DNA of 64,000 bases from Plasmodium brasilianum (taxonomy: Eukaryota; Apicomplexa; Aconoidasida; Haemosporida; Plasmodiidae). The position numbers and the translations under genes were made by a program. How positions within the stretch are numbered: the stretch's first letter is position 1; every line of letters begins with the position of its first letter. Below are positions 32,801 to 44,489 of this stretch, in pieces. The notes beneath the pieces were generated by a model. The model made no database searches. It was not told where the DNA came from and saw nothing but the letters and a program-made list of their open reading frames with translations. Location of the stretch: the NCBI RefSeq assembly GCF_023973825.1, contig NC_090125.1, forward strand, positions 2,378,928 to 2,442,927. The letters are read 5' to 3'.

Positions 32801-33567
32801 GTTGAATCTAATATATCTTTCAATTAATTTTATAAAATATTTGTGCATTATTTTTGTTTACACCAAAAGTTTACGGATTAACATTTTTTTTTATCTCTGC
32901 TATAGATGATTAACAATTGCAAAAAGCCGGTTGTCTCAATTGACGTTCCCTCGGGTACTAACATAGATTCAGGTACCAGGAAAAAACAAAATAAAACGAA
33001 CGAAGACAAAATAAAACAAACTTAAACGAAATAAAACGAATTAAAAGACAAAAAATAATGCAACAAATTTCGTGGACACATTTAAAAAAACAAATAATTG
33101 AATTTTAAAAATTAGGTGATACAACTAGCAGCCTTTTTGTGCATTCTGAAATGAACATATCTTTAATGCTACCAAAAGAAGGTTTAAAAAATTATCAGAA
33201 AAAACATTACTTGGGAGGGCGATTCATACCAACGTAAATTTTTTTTTTTTTTTTACAAAAATGATGTAGTCTGGGTTGAACGCCCTACAGTGTTGTGTAT
33301 ATGTGCATTTATGTATGTACATATGTATGTATTTATTTATTTATTTTTTTTTTTTTTTTTTTTTTGCGCAGTTCTATAATTAAAAAGTATAACTTAAAGG
33401 TCCCTCCGTTCCCAGGTATGTGTTTTATTTATGTAATTTTTCGTCTGATTATTTATTTCGTACATTCTTCAAAACATACACATGAAACTAAAGAAATGGC
33501 GGGAGAATGGAAAAAAATATTTCCTGTTCTTTAACTTATAGGAGATAGCTCATATGTCCAGTTATAG
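31424..33567 (+). CDS. NAXE: NAD(P)H-hydrate epimerase (YjeF N-domain), eight exons
   Basis: It epimerises R- and S-NADHX/NADPHX so that a dehydratase can repair these damaged cofactors. Exons 31424-31606, 31807-32079, 32246-32306, 32592-32680, 32906-32972, 33116-33233, 33372-33415 and 33542-33567 join to 286 residues. Exon 1 is a 61-residue basic, hydrophobic leader ([20 protein letters not shown]) that could target an organelle. The core starts [15 protein letters not shown]. It shows [10 protein letters not shown] (115-124) for the nucleotide, [11 protein letters not shown] (from 181) with the conserved Asp, SIDVPSG (from 213), HYLGGRF, and ends in [12 protein letters not shown]. The donor of intron 2 (GTTATA) is chosen because it aligns the protein; a later GTAGGT at 32131 is an alternative that would add 17 residues. 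The exon 1 donor (GTAACT) is likewise the better of two. The NAXD kinase/dehydratase half is absent, so this is a stand-alone epimerase. Confidence 0.92.
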
Positions 33568-34455
33568 ACACGGATATAGATATGAACTTTATTTAATGCC
33601 GGACTTTGGTCTTCCATATTTTTTTTTGTTTTTCAATTCGTCTTCTTATTACGAATATAAAAAAATTTAATAAATCATGGATAGTAAGAAAAGGCGAGTG
33701 CATGTTATGATGCCTTCATACGATTAGCAAAATTGCTATATGATTAGCTCTTGTGCATACATAGATATGTATATATATATATATGTATATAATAGTATGT
33801 ATACATATCCCCAGAGATGTGAAAATAATGAAGAGCATTCACCTATTTTAAATACGAAATAGAGGCATAATTCAAAGCACTTTTTTATTTCCCGAACTTA
33901 CCAAGAAATTACTAAAAAAAAAAAAAAAAAAAAAAGGTTTTTCTTCAATGCAAAGGGGACCTTAAAAAGTAAGCACGAATATAACTACTACTCTTTAAAC
34001 TTTCTTAACAGACGAAAAGATTTTTTAGTAATTTTAAGTGGAATAATTCGAAATATGTTTTAATTTGCACATATTTTATCATTTTATGTTATTCAATTTT
34101 GCTGTATTTCGATATATATTCTTTTTTACTTCATTTTACTTAACTTTTTTGTTTAACTTTAAACAAAAATTTCAGCTTGCGGTGTTTTTCATATAAGAAT
34201 AATGTACCAATAATGAAAACCAACTAATAAAAAAAAAATTAAAAAATGAAAAATAAACAATAATGGGATGTAAAAAAAAAAATTAAAAAATACATAAAAT
34301 GCATATAGCTAAGGGTAACGTATAAAGCTTAATGTTTAAATAACGTTTTAATTGTGTACAATATGTAATTGGGGAAAATGAAAAAGTTTGTTCTTATTTG
34401 TTTTTCCTTTTTTTTTCCCTTTTTTTTTTGTCCTGTAGTAAAATAATATTTAAGT
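33568..34455. other. convergent 3' region between NAXE and the tepsin-like gene
   Basis: 3' flanks of two convergent genes. There is an A-tract at 33915-33936, T-tracts near 34408-34430 and no recognisable gene or repeat array. Confidence 0.6.
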
Positions 34456-37146
34456 CTATAATTTCAGCTGGTCTGCTAACAACTCAAATGCATCCAATTT
34501 TACATTCGGTTTTGTGTTGGATTCCTCTGTCTTTGTGGACGTTATAGTGAAGGAGGTAAAAAAATTATTTATTTGGTCATCATCAATTTTCATCGAATTG
34601 TTCAGAGAATTCTCAAAACTATCTGACACTTTATTTGTATTATATTTGCTTTTATTATTACTTATTGCAGAAGCATTATTATGGTTTCTATAATTTGTTG
34701 CTCCGTCTATATATGATTCATTTTTCAAATTATGCATGTTCCCATCCATATCTGCATTGTCAAAAGTTCTCCTTGTTCCACTACAGATATTTTCATTTAT
34801 GTCTATTAAACTAAAATCATTGTTATATTTAGAATTTTCTATATTCTGTAAATTCTTTTTATCAAACGGGTGTCTTTCCTTATCTCCGGATATTAATGCA
34901 TTTATATCATTATTCGAATGGTTACTAAGTTCGCATTTTTTATTAATGTGGTCATAATTATTTGCTACACTCTTGTCAGGATTACCAATATTTAAATGGC
35001 TCAAGTCATTTATATGTGTGCTCGCACTCTGCATATTCTCCCATAGGAAATTAATTTGATTGTTATTACTTTTATAAGGATGTTTAATATTATCATTTTC
35101 GAAGCTTAAAATGTTATCATCATCATTTAGATTACTTTGGTTGTATGACAGTGTGTTTGTCTGACCCCCTTTCTGATTATAATCATTATTTTTGTTATCT
35201 AAGAAAATTAAATTGTTATTACAATTTTTTTTTATTTTGGTAGGAGCATTTACTATACTGTTTGTTGTTTGGCTTATATAATCTCTTTCTTCATTTTTTG
35301 ATGTTGACATGTTTCTATATTTTGTATCACCATTTTTATTACTCATATTAATATTCATTTGAGATAAATTCTTAACATTTAAGCTGCTAAATAATTCGTT
35401 ATTATTATCGGTCTGGCTATTCATTAAAAAATCATCATTATGGTAATCCTTGTTTTCATTATATTTTTTTTTTCTTATACTCTCTTGGCAATTTTGTTTA
35501 ATATCTTTTGTGTCGTGATGAAACAGGTCAAAACTGTTCATATTGTTATTTGGGCTAAAATTATTAATATTAATGTTGCTTCTACTGGGAACAGTACTAC
35601 TGCTATGGTTATTGTTATAGTTATTGTTATTTGTATCGCTATTTCTGATGCTTATTCTATCGGTCATGCCGCCACCACGCATAGCACTATTAGTATCATG
35701 CTTATTACTAGGTAAGGGAAATTCATCATCAATATCTAGTAAATTTGGGATTTCTACAGTTTTTTTGAATTCTTTCTTTACAGACTCCTTTTCAGTAGAA
35801 GGTTTTTGCTGCAATCCCATCAAAACAAATATTTCGATGACATGCTTTTTTAACTGTTTAATTTCTTTGCATTTGTACAACTCTTCCAAAGTTTGATTTT
35901 TCAAGTCTTGTATTAAGAAATCTAACGTTTCTATAACTTTTTCATTTCCTTTTTTTTTTCTATGAATTAGTAGATGCCTTATAACACATAAAACTTTGAA
36001 TTTATATTTCCATGTCTCTTCTTCATCTGTAAATTTACTTTTTAATTTTGAAGTCAAAATAGACACAATTACTTTTGTATCTAATGTTTCACATTTTTGA
36101 GAAAATTCGTTTAATAAATTTTCACATGGTACTTTATTAATTCCAGTAGTCATTAAAACATCATCTATAATTTTCGCTTCATATATTCCTGAAGCTTGCG
36201 ATTCCTGAGGTTTTCTTGCCTTTTCCATTTTGTTAAAATTAGGATGGCAAGTTCCAATGTACCCCCCTCCTCCGTAGTTTCCGCTACAATTTCCTCCATA
36301 ACTGTTAAAATTATCCTTACGCCTCATATAACTTTTTTCAAAATTTCTACTAAAAGCATTACCATTCATTATGCTCTGTATATTCAAAGAACCGTTTGCA
36401 TAATTTTTTGAAATAGACGCACTAACTTTATTAATTTTATTTACAAAAGAAGAGGGAATGTATTTATTTGCAACTTCATTTAAATATTTCATAGCTATTT
36501 CTCCCTTGGTTTTTTGAACAGGGTTTTGGTTAAAATATGGATTACCAAAACCCAACATTTTACTCATATAATTATTTCGATTATTAAATTTGTTCATTGT
36601 GGAATTATTTGCATTTAAATTGTATTCCATGCTATTGGCACTGGCAGAAGTAGGACTAGTATAACTATTGCTAACTCCATTATTATACTTCTCAAATACA
36701 GAATTACCAAAACCTTCTATTCTGTTATTTTTCATCATATCTTGACTATTACTTACTGAATTCTTTACATTATTGTCTGCACCATCATATGAATATATTA
36801 CTTTTATTAAATCCGTAGCTTCCTTACGAACTAACATAGATGGAGTATCACCTTTTAATTCGTCATGTACTATATTACAATTTTGACATTCCTTAATTAA
36901 GTCTATTTTCTTTTTTAAAAAGATTCTAAAATCAGATCTTTTCTTATCACATAAATGCTTTAATATTTTCAACGTTTTTAATTTTACATTTAAGTCTGTT
37001 CTCTGTAATTTCTTTATTAAATATTCACCCACAAAATTCAAAGAATCCTTGGAACAAAACGCTATCTGAGATATTTCATTGTATAAGTAACCCGGAGTAG
37101 GTTCATCATTTGATGAAGTTGCTTTGTTCAGAATCAGCCTGTTCAT
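34456..37146 (-). CDS. tepsin-like ENTH/VHS adaptor accessory protein
   Basis: 896 residues in one exon from an ATG at 37146. The ENTH/VHS-type helical domain is at about residues 5-118 (KATSSNDEPTPGYLYNEISQ; LKTLKILKHLCDKKRSDFRI; ATDLIKVIYSYD). A second helical domain is at about 322-445 (YEAKIIDDVLMTTGINKVPC; WKYKFKVLCVIRHLLIHRKK; KKHVIEIFVLMGLQQKPS), with the placement and look of the VHS-like domain of tepsin. The remaining C-terminal half is Asn-rich and disordered, ending in LDAFELLADQLKL, which resembles the short hydrophobic peptides tepsin uses to bind AP-4. Tepsin is an AP-4 coat accessory protein at the trans-Golgi. That assignment rests on the two-domain order and is inference. 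If the second domain is not homologous, it is a generic ENTH/epsin-family clathrin adaptor. Confidence 0.85.
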   Translation of the reverse strand: MNRLILNKATSSNDEPTPGYLYNEISQIAFCSKDSLNFVGEYLIKKLQRTDLNVKLKTLKILKHLCDKKRSDFRIFLKKKIDLIKECQNCNIVHDELKGDTPSMLVRKEATDLIKVIYSYDGADNNVKNSVSNSQDMMKNNRIEGFGNSVFEKYNNGVSNSYTSPTSASANSMEYNLNANNSTMNKFNNRNNYMSKMLGFGNPYFNQNPVQKTKGEIAMKYLNEVANKYIPSSFVNKINKVSASISKNYANGSLNIQSIMNGNAFSRNFEKSYMRRKDNFNSYGGNCSGNYGGGGYIGTCHPNFNKMEKARKPQESQASGIYEAKIIDDVLMTTGINKVPCENLLNEFSQKCETLDTKVIVSILTSKLKSKFTDEEETWKYKFKVLCVIRHLLIHRKKKGNEKVIETLDFLIQDLKNQTLEELYKCKEIKQLKKHVIEIFVLMGLQQKPSTEKESVKKEFKKTVEIPNLLDIDDEFPLPSNKHDTNSAMRGGGMTDRISIRNSDTNNNNYNNNHSSSTVPSRSNININNFSPNNNMNSFDLFHHDTKDIKQNCQESIRKKKYNENKDYHNDDFLMNSQTDNNNELFSSLNVKNLSQMNINMSNKNGDTKYRNMSTSKNEERDYISQTTNSIVNAPTKIKKNCNNNLIFLDNKNNDYNQKGGQTNTLSYNQSNLNDDDNILSFENDNIKHPYKSNNNQINFLWENMQSASTHINDLSHLNIGNPDKSVANNYDHINKKCELSNHSNNDINALISGDKERHPFDKKNLQNIENSKYNNDFSLIDINENICSGTRRTFDNADMDGNMHNLKNESYIDGATNYRNHNNASAISNNKSKYNTNKVSDSFENSLNNSMKIDDDQINNFFTSFTITSTKTEESNTKPNVKLDAFELLADQLKL

Positions 37147-38320
37147 TTTGTTACCTCCCTTATTCTACTCCTTCGTTTTATCTTCGTTCGTTGTACCTTC
37201 GTTCTAGCTGCCTCCTTTGCCCCTTAATTTCACTCCACTTAATTATTTTATGCCTCTAGATTATTTTACTCTACTACTTTATTATTTTTCCCTACTAATT
37301 TATTACTATGTTAGGTTATTTTACGGGAATCTACTCTATCTACTCTATCCTTCCTAAAGTTTTGCAGGTAGTCATATTTTTAGCCCCCTTTACAACGTTG
37401 CTTTGTTATTACGGTGTCTGATTAGTTGTCTTGTGTAACTGGTTCCCTCGCTCAGTTATTCTATTTTGACTTTTTTTTTTTTTTTTTTTTTTCTTAAATT
37501 ATGTGTTATCTCCTTTGGTTATATTTTCCTTTAAATGTGATTTTTGTTTTATCGCCACTAGTATGTATACCTGATATATTCCTTCGATATAATCTTTTGG
37601 TATATTCCTTCGATATAATCTTTTGGTATATTCCTTCGATATACTCTTTTGGTATATTCTTTTGATATAATCTTTTGATATAATCTTTTGATATAATCCT
37701 TTGGTATATTCCTTTATGTCTTTTAATTGCCCTCCTCTTATTACATATGTGATAAATATATTCCTCGCAAAATTAGCTCTTTATTTATCACCTTTTTAAT
37801 ATCCAAACTTTTTGCAAATATATTATATACATATATATACATGTGTGTATTGAAATGGTTTTTAAGTTGATATAAATAAAGTATAATATGCATAGTCACT
37901 TTAGAGGGCAAATATATAAGGGTTAATTGCACACTCCTAAAAATATTTACCTGCTAATATGTTGTTACAGTACCGGTTTTTTGGTATATTATTATATACG
38001 TAAAAAATGTTGTGCACACATTATGTTAAAAAAAAAACAAAAAAAAAAAACAGAAAAAAGGAATAACACAGAAACGCAAAAATGCATAAACAGATAAACG
38101 CTTTAACGCATGAACGCAAAAACGGAAAAAAGGAAAACAAAAAGGAGATTTAATAATACGTCGATATTTTTCTCTTTTATTCATCTTTTCCCCTTTCCTT
38201 CACCTTTCTCTTCCACACCTTCTCTTTTTCTATTAATACAATTTATAAATATTTAAAAAATTCCTGATTATTATTATTTAAAAAAAAAATGTTAGGTATT
38301 ACCTACAGTTTTCAATTTAG
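37147..38320. other. 5' flank of the tepsin-like gene, with a 26-bp tandem repeat
   Basis: The 5' leader and promoter of the tepsin-like gene. The first 330 bp are comparatively GC-rich and pyrimidine-rich. A tandem repeat occurs at about 37565-37700, followed by short TA runs and A-tracts near 38029-38050. No gene is supported. Confidence 0.55.
37565..37705. repeat. 26-bp tandem repeat in a 5' flank
   Basis: Three to four copies of a 26-bp unit, beginning TATATTCCTTCGATATAATC and ending TTTTGG, followed by shorter degenerate GATATAATCTTTT copies. It lies about 0.4-0.55 kb upstream of the tepsin-like start codon. Confidence 0.88.
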
Positions 38321-38566
38321 CTAATGCATTATTTTTTTTTTTTTTAAAAGAGAAAAAAACAGTAAGGTAAAAATATATACAAATATATTATTTATACATA
38401 AATATATTGCGCATAAAAAGAACCATTTGGTTAATTTAACAATTTGTTTTATGTACGTATTGACCTCTCCACATACACTTATGTATTTACATATTTTTGT
38501 ACAATCCTCTTTTAGTAATAAAATTACATATTTAGCATCTTGATTGTACATAGTAATATATAGCAT
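38321..38566 (-). CDS. possible small membrane protein ORF
   Basis: An 81-codon frame from an ATG at 38566. It begins MLYITMYNQDAKYVILLLKE and continues DCTKICKYISVCGEVNTYIK. A basic stretch (IVKLTKW) and one hydrophobic segment (about residues 49-72) follow, ending in KKKKIMH. The first half has more Cys, Val and Gly codons than random AT-rich DNA. It has no recognised family. It lies between the tepsin-like and helical-protein genes, both on the same strand. It could also be a chance ORF or an exon. Confidence 0.3.
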   Translation of the reverse strand: MLYITMYNQDAKYVILLLKEDCTKICKYISVCGEVNTYIKQIVKLTKWFFLCAIYLCINNIFVYIFTLLFFSLLKKKKIMH

Positions 38567-39686
38567 CACAAAATGTACAGTTTTTTTTTCTTTTTTTTTG
38601 TTTTTCCTTTGTCTTTCTTTTACATTTAAAGATTCAAAATAAACAATTTTTACTCATTGAAATAGTCAATGAACTTATTTCAGTTTTTTTTTTTTTTAAA
38701 TTGATGAAAAGAAGTCAATTAAAAAATGTAAAGTGCAAAAATTGTATAAAAACTAAAAAATTTTCACCTTGACAAATATGTACGTATATATTTATATATA
38801 TATATTTATATATTTGTATATATATTTGTATATATGTTTGTATATATGTTTGTATATATGTTTGTATATATGTTTGTACATGTATTTATTGTATACATAT
38901 ATATATTTTTTTTTTTTTTGTCAATGGATAAACATATGTTAAAAAGTAATACATATTTGTAGTTATATGGTCTTTAAAAATTGTATGTGCACACTTCTAT
39001 TTTGTTTGTTCGTTTATTTGTTTTCTTCTATTTTATTTAAATCTAGGTTATTTTTTTTTTTTTTTATTTTGCTGCGTTATTGTTTTGAATATTACCATTT
39101 TATCATAAAAAGAACGTTACTATAATAAAATATGATTTAAAAAAAAAAAAAAAAAGGAAAAGAAAAATAGAAAGAAAAAAAGAAAGAAAAAAAATGTACA
39201 ATGTGGTACATTCTATAATTTTCATAAACACTTGAAAGGTGAAAAATAGATGAATAAATAACGATATGTAAAAGCAGAGATTAATAAAAGAAAATTCATA
39301 AAATGCATATTTAACTGCTCTATCTCACTCTGGGGTTGAAGCTTAACTACTTATGACGGCAACAAAAGGGCAAATTTGATTAAAATTATTCATCACAAAA
39401 ATTAGTTCAAAATTTTAGTTGTACGCCCATGTGCACTACTAGGAAAAAAGGGAGTTTCGTTTCTCCACAATTTTGAATTTAGAAAAAAAAAAAAACAAAA
39501 AAAAAAACAAATAAATAAATAAACCAACATACAAACGAACAAACAAGCGAACAATAAAACAGTTACACCAAATTGAGTGTACCTGTATTTTATCAACAAC
39601 ATTAAGTTCGCGCAAAAATGTATAAACAAACAAGCCATTAATACAGTAATAGGCAAAAAGTTTGCGACAGGAATGGATAAAATGAA
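38567..39686. other. intergenic region with a 12-bp GTATATATGTTT tandem
   Basis: AT-rich spacer. It contains about five copies of GTATATATGTTT at 38817-38880 and homopolymer A/T tracts near 38905-38919 and 39137-39156. No gene is supported. Confidence 0.6.
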
Positions 39687-42648
39687 TTAAATTGCGTAAG
39701 AATACAAATAATCCTTAATTCTATGGAATAATTTATTAAAATTCACGTTAGCATAAACTAAAATCAAGAAATTAATTATGTATATGTTAAAATTGTAGTC
39801 AATCATTTTGCTCATGATGTTTATTATGTCATTTTTAGATGAGTCAAAATTTAAATTGTTTGAATTTAGGAATAACACAAATTGTTCATTTTTATATGTT
39901 AAATGAAAGTGATCTTTGAAGAGGTCTTCAAGAATATTTGTAATGTATGTAAATATGTTATTAGTAAAAGCAGAAATGCACGACTGAAAATATATATTCA
40001 TTACATAATTTAAGAGTATATTATTATCTACATTTGTATCTGTACTGATGAAAACCAAAATTTTCCTTACTGCATTGTGAAACGGATTATATGCATCTTT
40101 ATATATGCTTAAAAAGTTTAAAATAAAAATTTTTTCAAAAAAAAGAATGGAAATTTTACGCGCATCTGAGCTAATTTCGGAAGAATACTTCATATTGTAA
40201 TTATTTATGTTTAAAAAATAATACAAAAGCTCATTAATTGTTGTTAAGTCATTTATATAATACAACTTTTTCTCTAAACAGATAAAAGTATTTTGAATCA
40301 TATATTTATAAGTATAATGAAATAAAAATTCCTGTACATTTCTAATTTTAATTACATTCATATTTAGTAACTTACCTTTAATGTGTTCATACACATCTAG
40401 GTTATTTCTGTATAGTAGTAAGAAAAATTCTTTGTTATTTTTATAAAAATCCTTTTGTACCTCCAGATTGGTTCCATAACTATTGTTATTATTTATAAGT
40501 CTATACAGACTTGATAATAATACTTCAATTTTATCTGAAGTAAAACTGGAAGAATTTGAGAATTGCCCTATTCTAATACGTTCATATAAATAACCTAAAT
40601 ATGATAATACATATATATTATTTATGTGAGTACTTATTGATATAATATAGAATAACAATATATCTATATCTGTTGTTTTGTCTAGACTATTAATAAAATA
40701 TATTAACATATTTTTGTAATTTATTGAATTTTCTAAACTTGAAAGAAGTATTGGTAGGTATTTCCTTTTACTGTTAGTACCTTTCGTTTTAATATAATGA
40801 TTAATGCTATCTAAAAATTTTACATGCGCCAATAAATGTACAGTATGACTTTTATATACTCTATTATGTTTCATATTTATTTTGCTCCCATCGGTGGCAT
40901 AATAATTATCATGTTTGTTTGCACTCATATTTTCCGTTGTGTACCTGTTCGTATTTAGTAGCACACGGGAATGTAGACCTCCAGACATATCGATGCAGAT
41001 GTAGTTCTCTTTATATTTTCCTTCCCCTTTTTCTTCCCTTCTTTTGTCATCATTTTCAAAACCCATTTCGCCATGCCCATTGTCAGTATTGCTATTATGA
41101 GAAAAATGCTCATTATGCATTTCTTCTACATTACTGTTTTTATTGTTCTGGAGTATGTACTTTTCATTACTATATAAATATACTGAATAAAGTGTATCTA
41201 CGCACTTATTAAAATACTTGCAAGTTACAACTGTGCTAATTTGTGGAGATTCGTCACTAGGTTGTTTCAATTTTTCTTCGATTAACTTAAGAATAGCATA
41301 TTTCATACGACTATTTTGAAAGTTTTGGAAAACTTGATCACCTTCAACATCCCAATTATCTGCACCCCTTCCAACAGTCCAAACATTTTCCACCTCTACA
41401 ACCCGTTCAACGTTTTCCACGTTTTCTCCTCCCTCAACATTTCCTCCTACCTGCAGCAGCAGAAACAACTGGTGCATGTCTAAATTTGACAGCATTTTAT
41501 AATTCCTTTTAAGAAAGGAACAAAAATTAAAGAAATATTTATTTTTTTTATGTCCAAACTCGCAGACTTTTTTAATGCCTGATATGTAGTAAAAGCAGTC
41601 AATGATTGTGTAAAATTTTGTCAAGTCATATAGGGCGTTTTTATTTTTTATGTTTTTTTCTTTTTCACTTAAAGCTAATTCTACATTAGATATATCTATT
41701 AATTGAAGAGAGTTATCAAGGACACTAACAAAATGATCAAGTAATTCTTCAGTATATATATTATTATGCATATTATTATGTATATTATTGTACTTATGGC
41801 ACAAAAAAAGTATTTCCGCTATTTGACTTAAGTGCAAACTTTGTTTTCGTTTGTAAAATAAATAGCTGCTATATTTAATCAGCGCGTTCGCAAGTTTACA
41901 TATTTCACGATGAACGCTACTAATATCATTCAACGAGTTAATTTTTGCATCCTTTTTAAATTTGTTTCTTATTAAAAAAACATTGTAATTGTTAAGGTAA
42001 AAATGTGTGTCACCTTTTTTGTAACTATATTTGTTTTCAAAGTAGATGTAAAATAAATGAATTAATATTAAATCATTTGTTTTGAAATTATATATATTAT
42101 TTATAATATGCTCATTTATTTTTTTTAAATATACGATATTCATGTTGTGAACAAAGAAGCTATATAATATTAGTAAAACCTGTTTTACGGTGAGGCTATT
42201 TAATGAATTCATTATATAAAGGTACACTTCCTTTATATTTAGTGCGCTTTTTACATCATTACATTGCTTGATAGTGATAGCATAATTACAGTAACGTTTG
42301 TCATATAGTTCTAAATTTGTAGATGCATGCATAGAATCATCAAAATTATCATGGATCATCATCATCATCTCTTTTTTTTTTTTTTTTTTTTTCATCACCT
42401 TTGTTCATAATAACATTTTTATAAAGATAAGAAATCCCTAAATCTATATTAGATAAACCATGCTCCTCTTTATATTCCTTTTCTGTGCCATCTTTAACAT
42501 CTTTAATTAACTTAATAAGATAATTGCTGTTTTTTAGCTTCTCATATAAATCATTGTTGCTAAGTAGATGAAATTTACGAAACTGTAAGAAGCATTTTGC
42601 TTTTCTCGAAAGAAGTCTATGATGTTTTGCCTTAAGCCGTAGGATCAT
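39687..42648 (-). CDS. large helical protein, probable organellar HPR-type, frame broken at a homopolymer
   Basis: Two overlapping frames make one gene. The 5' part (42648 to about 42393) starts MILRLKAKHHRLLSRKAKCF, a typical mitochondrial presequence. The 3' part (from about 42371 to 39687) runs 890-odd codons of helical sequence. They meet at a 21-base T run on the plus strand (42372-42392), encoding poly-Lys; read with one base fewer, the frame continues through MMMMIHDNFDDSMHASTNLE without a stop. The joined protein would be about 985 residues. Paired-helix repeats such as LTVKQVLLILYSFFVHNMNI and TDIDILLFYIISISTHINNI resemble heptatricopeptide (HPR) repeats of apicomplexan organellar RNA-binding proteins. 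No C-terminal RAP domain is evident. A low-complexity Asn/Glu insert lies mid-protein. The break may be a sequencing error in the run, true slippage, or a mutation. Confidence 0.75.
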
Positions 42649-43806
42649 AATTTAGTGTTTATATAAGAAGTATTTGTGGGTGGGTATATGGTTGTATGTG
42701 CATTTGTGCTTGTTTACATATTTGTAAAGGCTCACGTGCACATACCCCCCCCCCACACATATATATACACACATATATATACACACATATATATACACAC
42801 ATATATATACACACATATATATACACACATATATGTATATATATATTTATATATGTAACACCTATACATATAAAAGCACAAATATATCCACCTTACTGTT
42901 CAACACCAAATGTATAATAAGCGGGCAAAATATTTTTATTCTTTTTTTATTTTTTTTTTTGCTTTCATTATTTTATTATTTTAACATTCAGCTATTAGCT
43001 AGGCTACTTATTTTGCTTTCGAGGTGGGTTACTTAGGAAACATCAATGCTTTAAGTGGCTGATTATATGAATATATATATATAAGTATACATTTATATGT
43101 ATGAACGTACAAATAACGCATATTTATTCTGTATATATTTACATGCAATTACTATCTTATGTGACTTTACACCTACCCCCCATTTTATTTCGTTATCGAC
43201 AAATTAATTCATTTGTTCGGCATTTATATAGATTTAGAGGAAAAAAAAATAATAATAATAAAATAAAAAACATAAATAAATAAAAGAATGTTCAATTTGT
43301 ACCAATTCAGCTACTATACAATGTTTTAAAAAAAAAAATTTATTTTTATTAGCATTTTAACCTCCAAAAAAATTATTTTTTCCTTTTTTCTCTATATCAA
43401 AGTTTTAAAATATTTTCTCCTTTTTTTTTTAAAGAAAAAGTTTAAAAAAAGTAAAAAAAAATTAAAAGGTGTAAAAAAGAATTTCAGCTAGCGTTACAGT
43501 ATAATAAACCTTTTTTAAAAAATTAGGTGTAACAATCTATAATAATGATGGTGGGTATATATAAATAAGAAATATTGTTTAAGGTTACAAATATGGAGTA
43601 AATAAATGCACAAGATGTATGCTGTAACTTCGAAATAAATGTATATACGTAAAAATATACATATATAGAAGTACATGGAGTATATTTATAAACAGGACTT
43701 TATGTTCACTTATCGGCGATTTCAAAATTTTGCAAATTTGACAAATTTTTTCCCATTTAAAATTAAACGCAGAGAGTATGTATATATATTCATACATATA
43801 TACATT

Positions 43807-43855
<49 letters not shown>

Positions 43856-44393
43856 AATATATTTTTTTACAAACCAGAAATCATGTTGCTTACTTTGGAC
43901 GACTCATTTGTTTTTTTAATAAATGCCATTTGAAAAGAAAAAATGAACTGAACACTTTTATTTTTCACACACAACAAAAAAGCAGTGGATTACGGAAAAA
44001 TTCTCAATAAGCTTTTTTAAATCCCACAGTTTGCTTAAAATACTATATTTGTAATAATAATAATAAAGCAAGGAAGTCACAAAAAAAAAAAAAATAAGCA
44101 ATGGGGTTTCGCAGGTTTTAATAAAAATTTCACAAAGGTAATTGAAAAAGCTGAAATTAACCTTAAATCGCATACATCTTTTCACAACAAACTTTAATTC
44201 AAAATTAAAAAAACAAAACATGAAAAAAAGCAAAAAAAAACGAAAAAAACAAAAAAAACGAAAAAAACAGAAAAACAAAAAAACATAAAAGCAAAGAAAA
44301 GAAAAGAAAAACCAACAAACATTAACGAATTAATCTAATTAATAATATATACGTACATGGTAACAGAATTTATAGTACATTTGTTATACTTTA

Positions 44394-44425
<32 letters not shown>

Positions 44426-44489
44426 CTTATGTTTACTCTATCAATTGTCAAAGCGGAACCATTTGAAAAAAAGTGTAAAATTTGCGAGA
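42649..44489. promoter_or_regulatory. divergent 5' region between the helical protein and the thioredoxin-like gene
   Basis: 1.8 kb between two divergent genes. It has six copies of a 14-bp ACACATATATATAC tandem at about 42755-42832, an (AT)n at 43813-43850 and long A-tracts (for example 44399-44425). Both promoters must lie here; no motif is singled out. Confidence 0.5.

Noticed and set aside
42755..42832. Regularly spaced 14-bp repeats as a CRISPR-like array
   Set aside because: Continuous tandem without spacers, in a eukaryotic genome.
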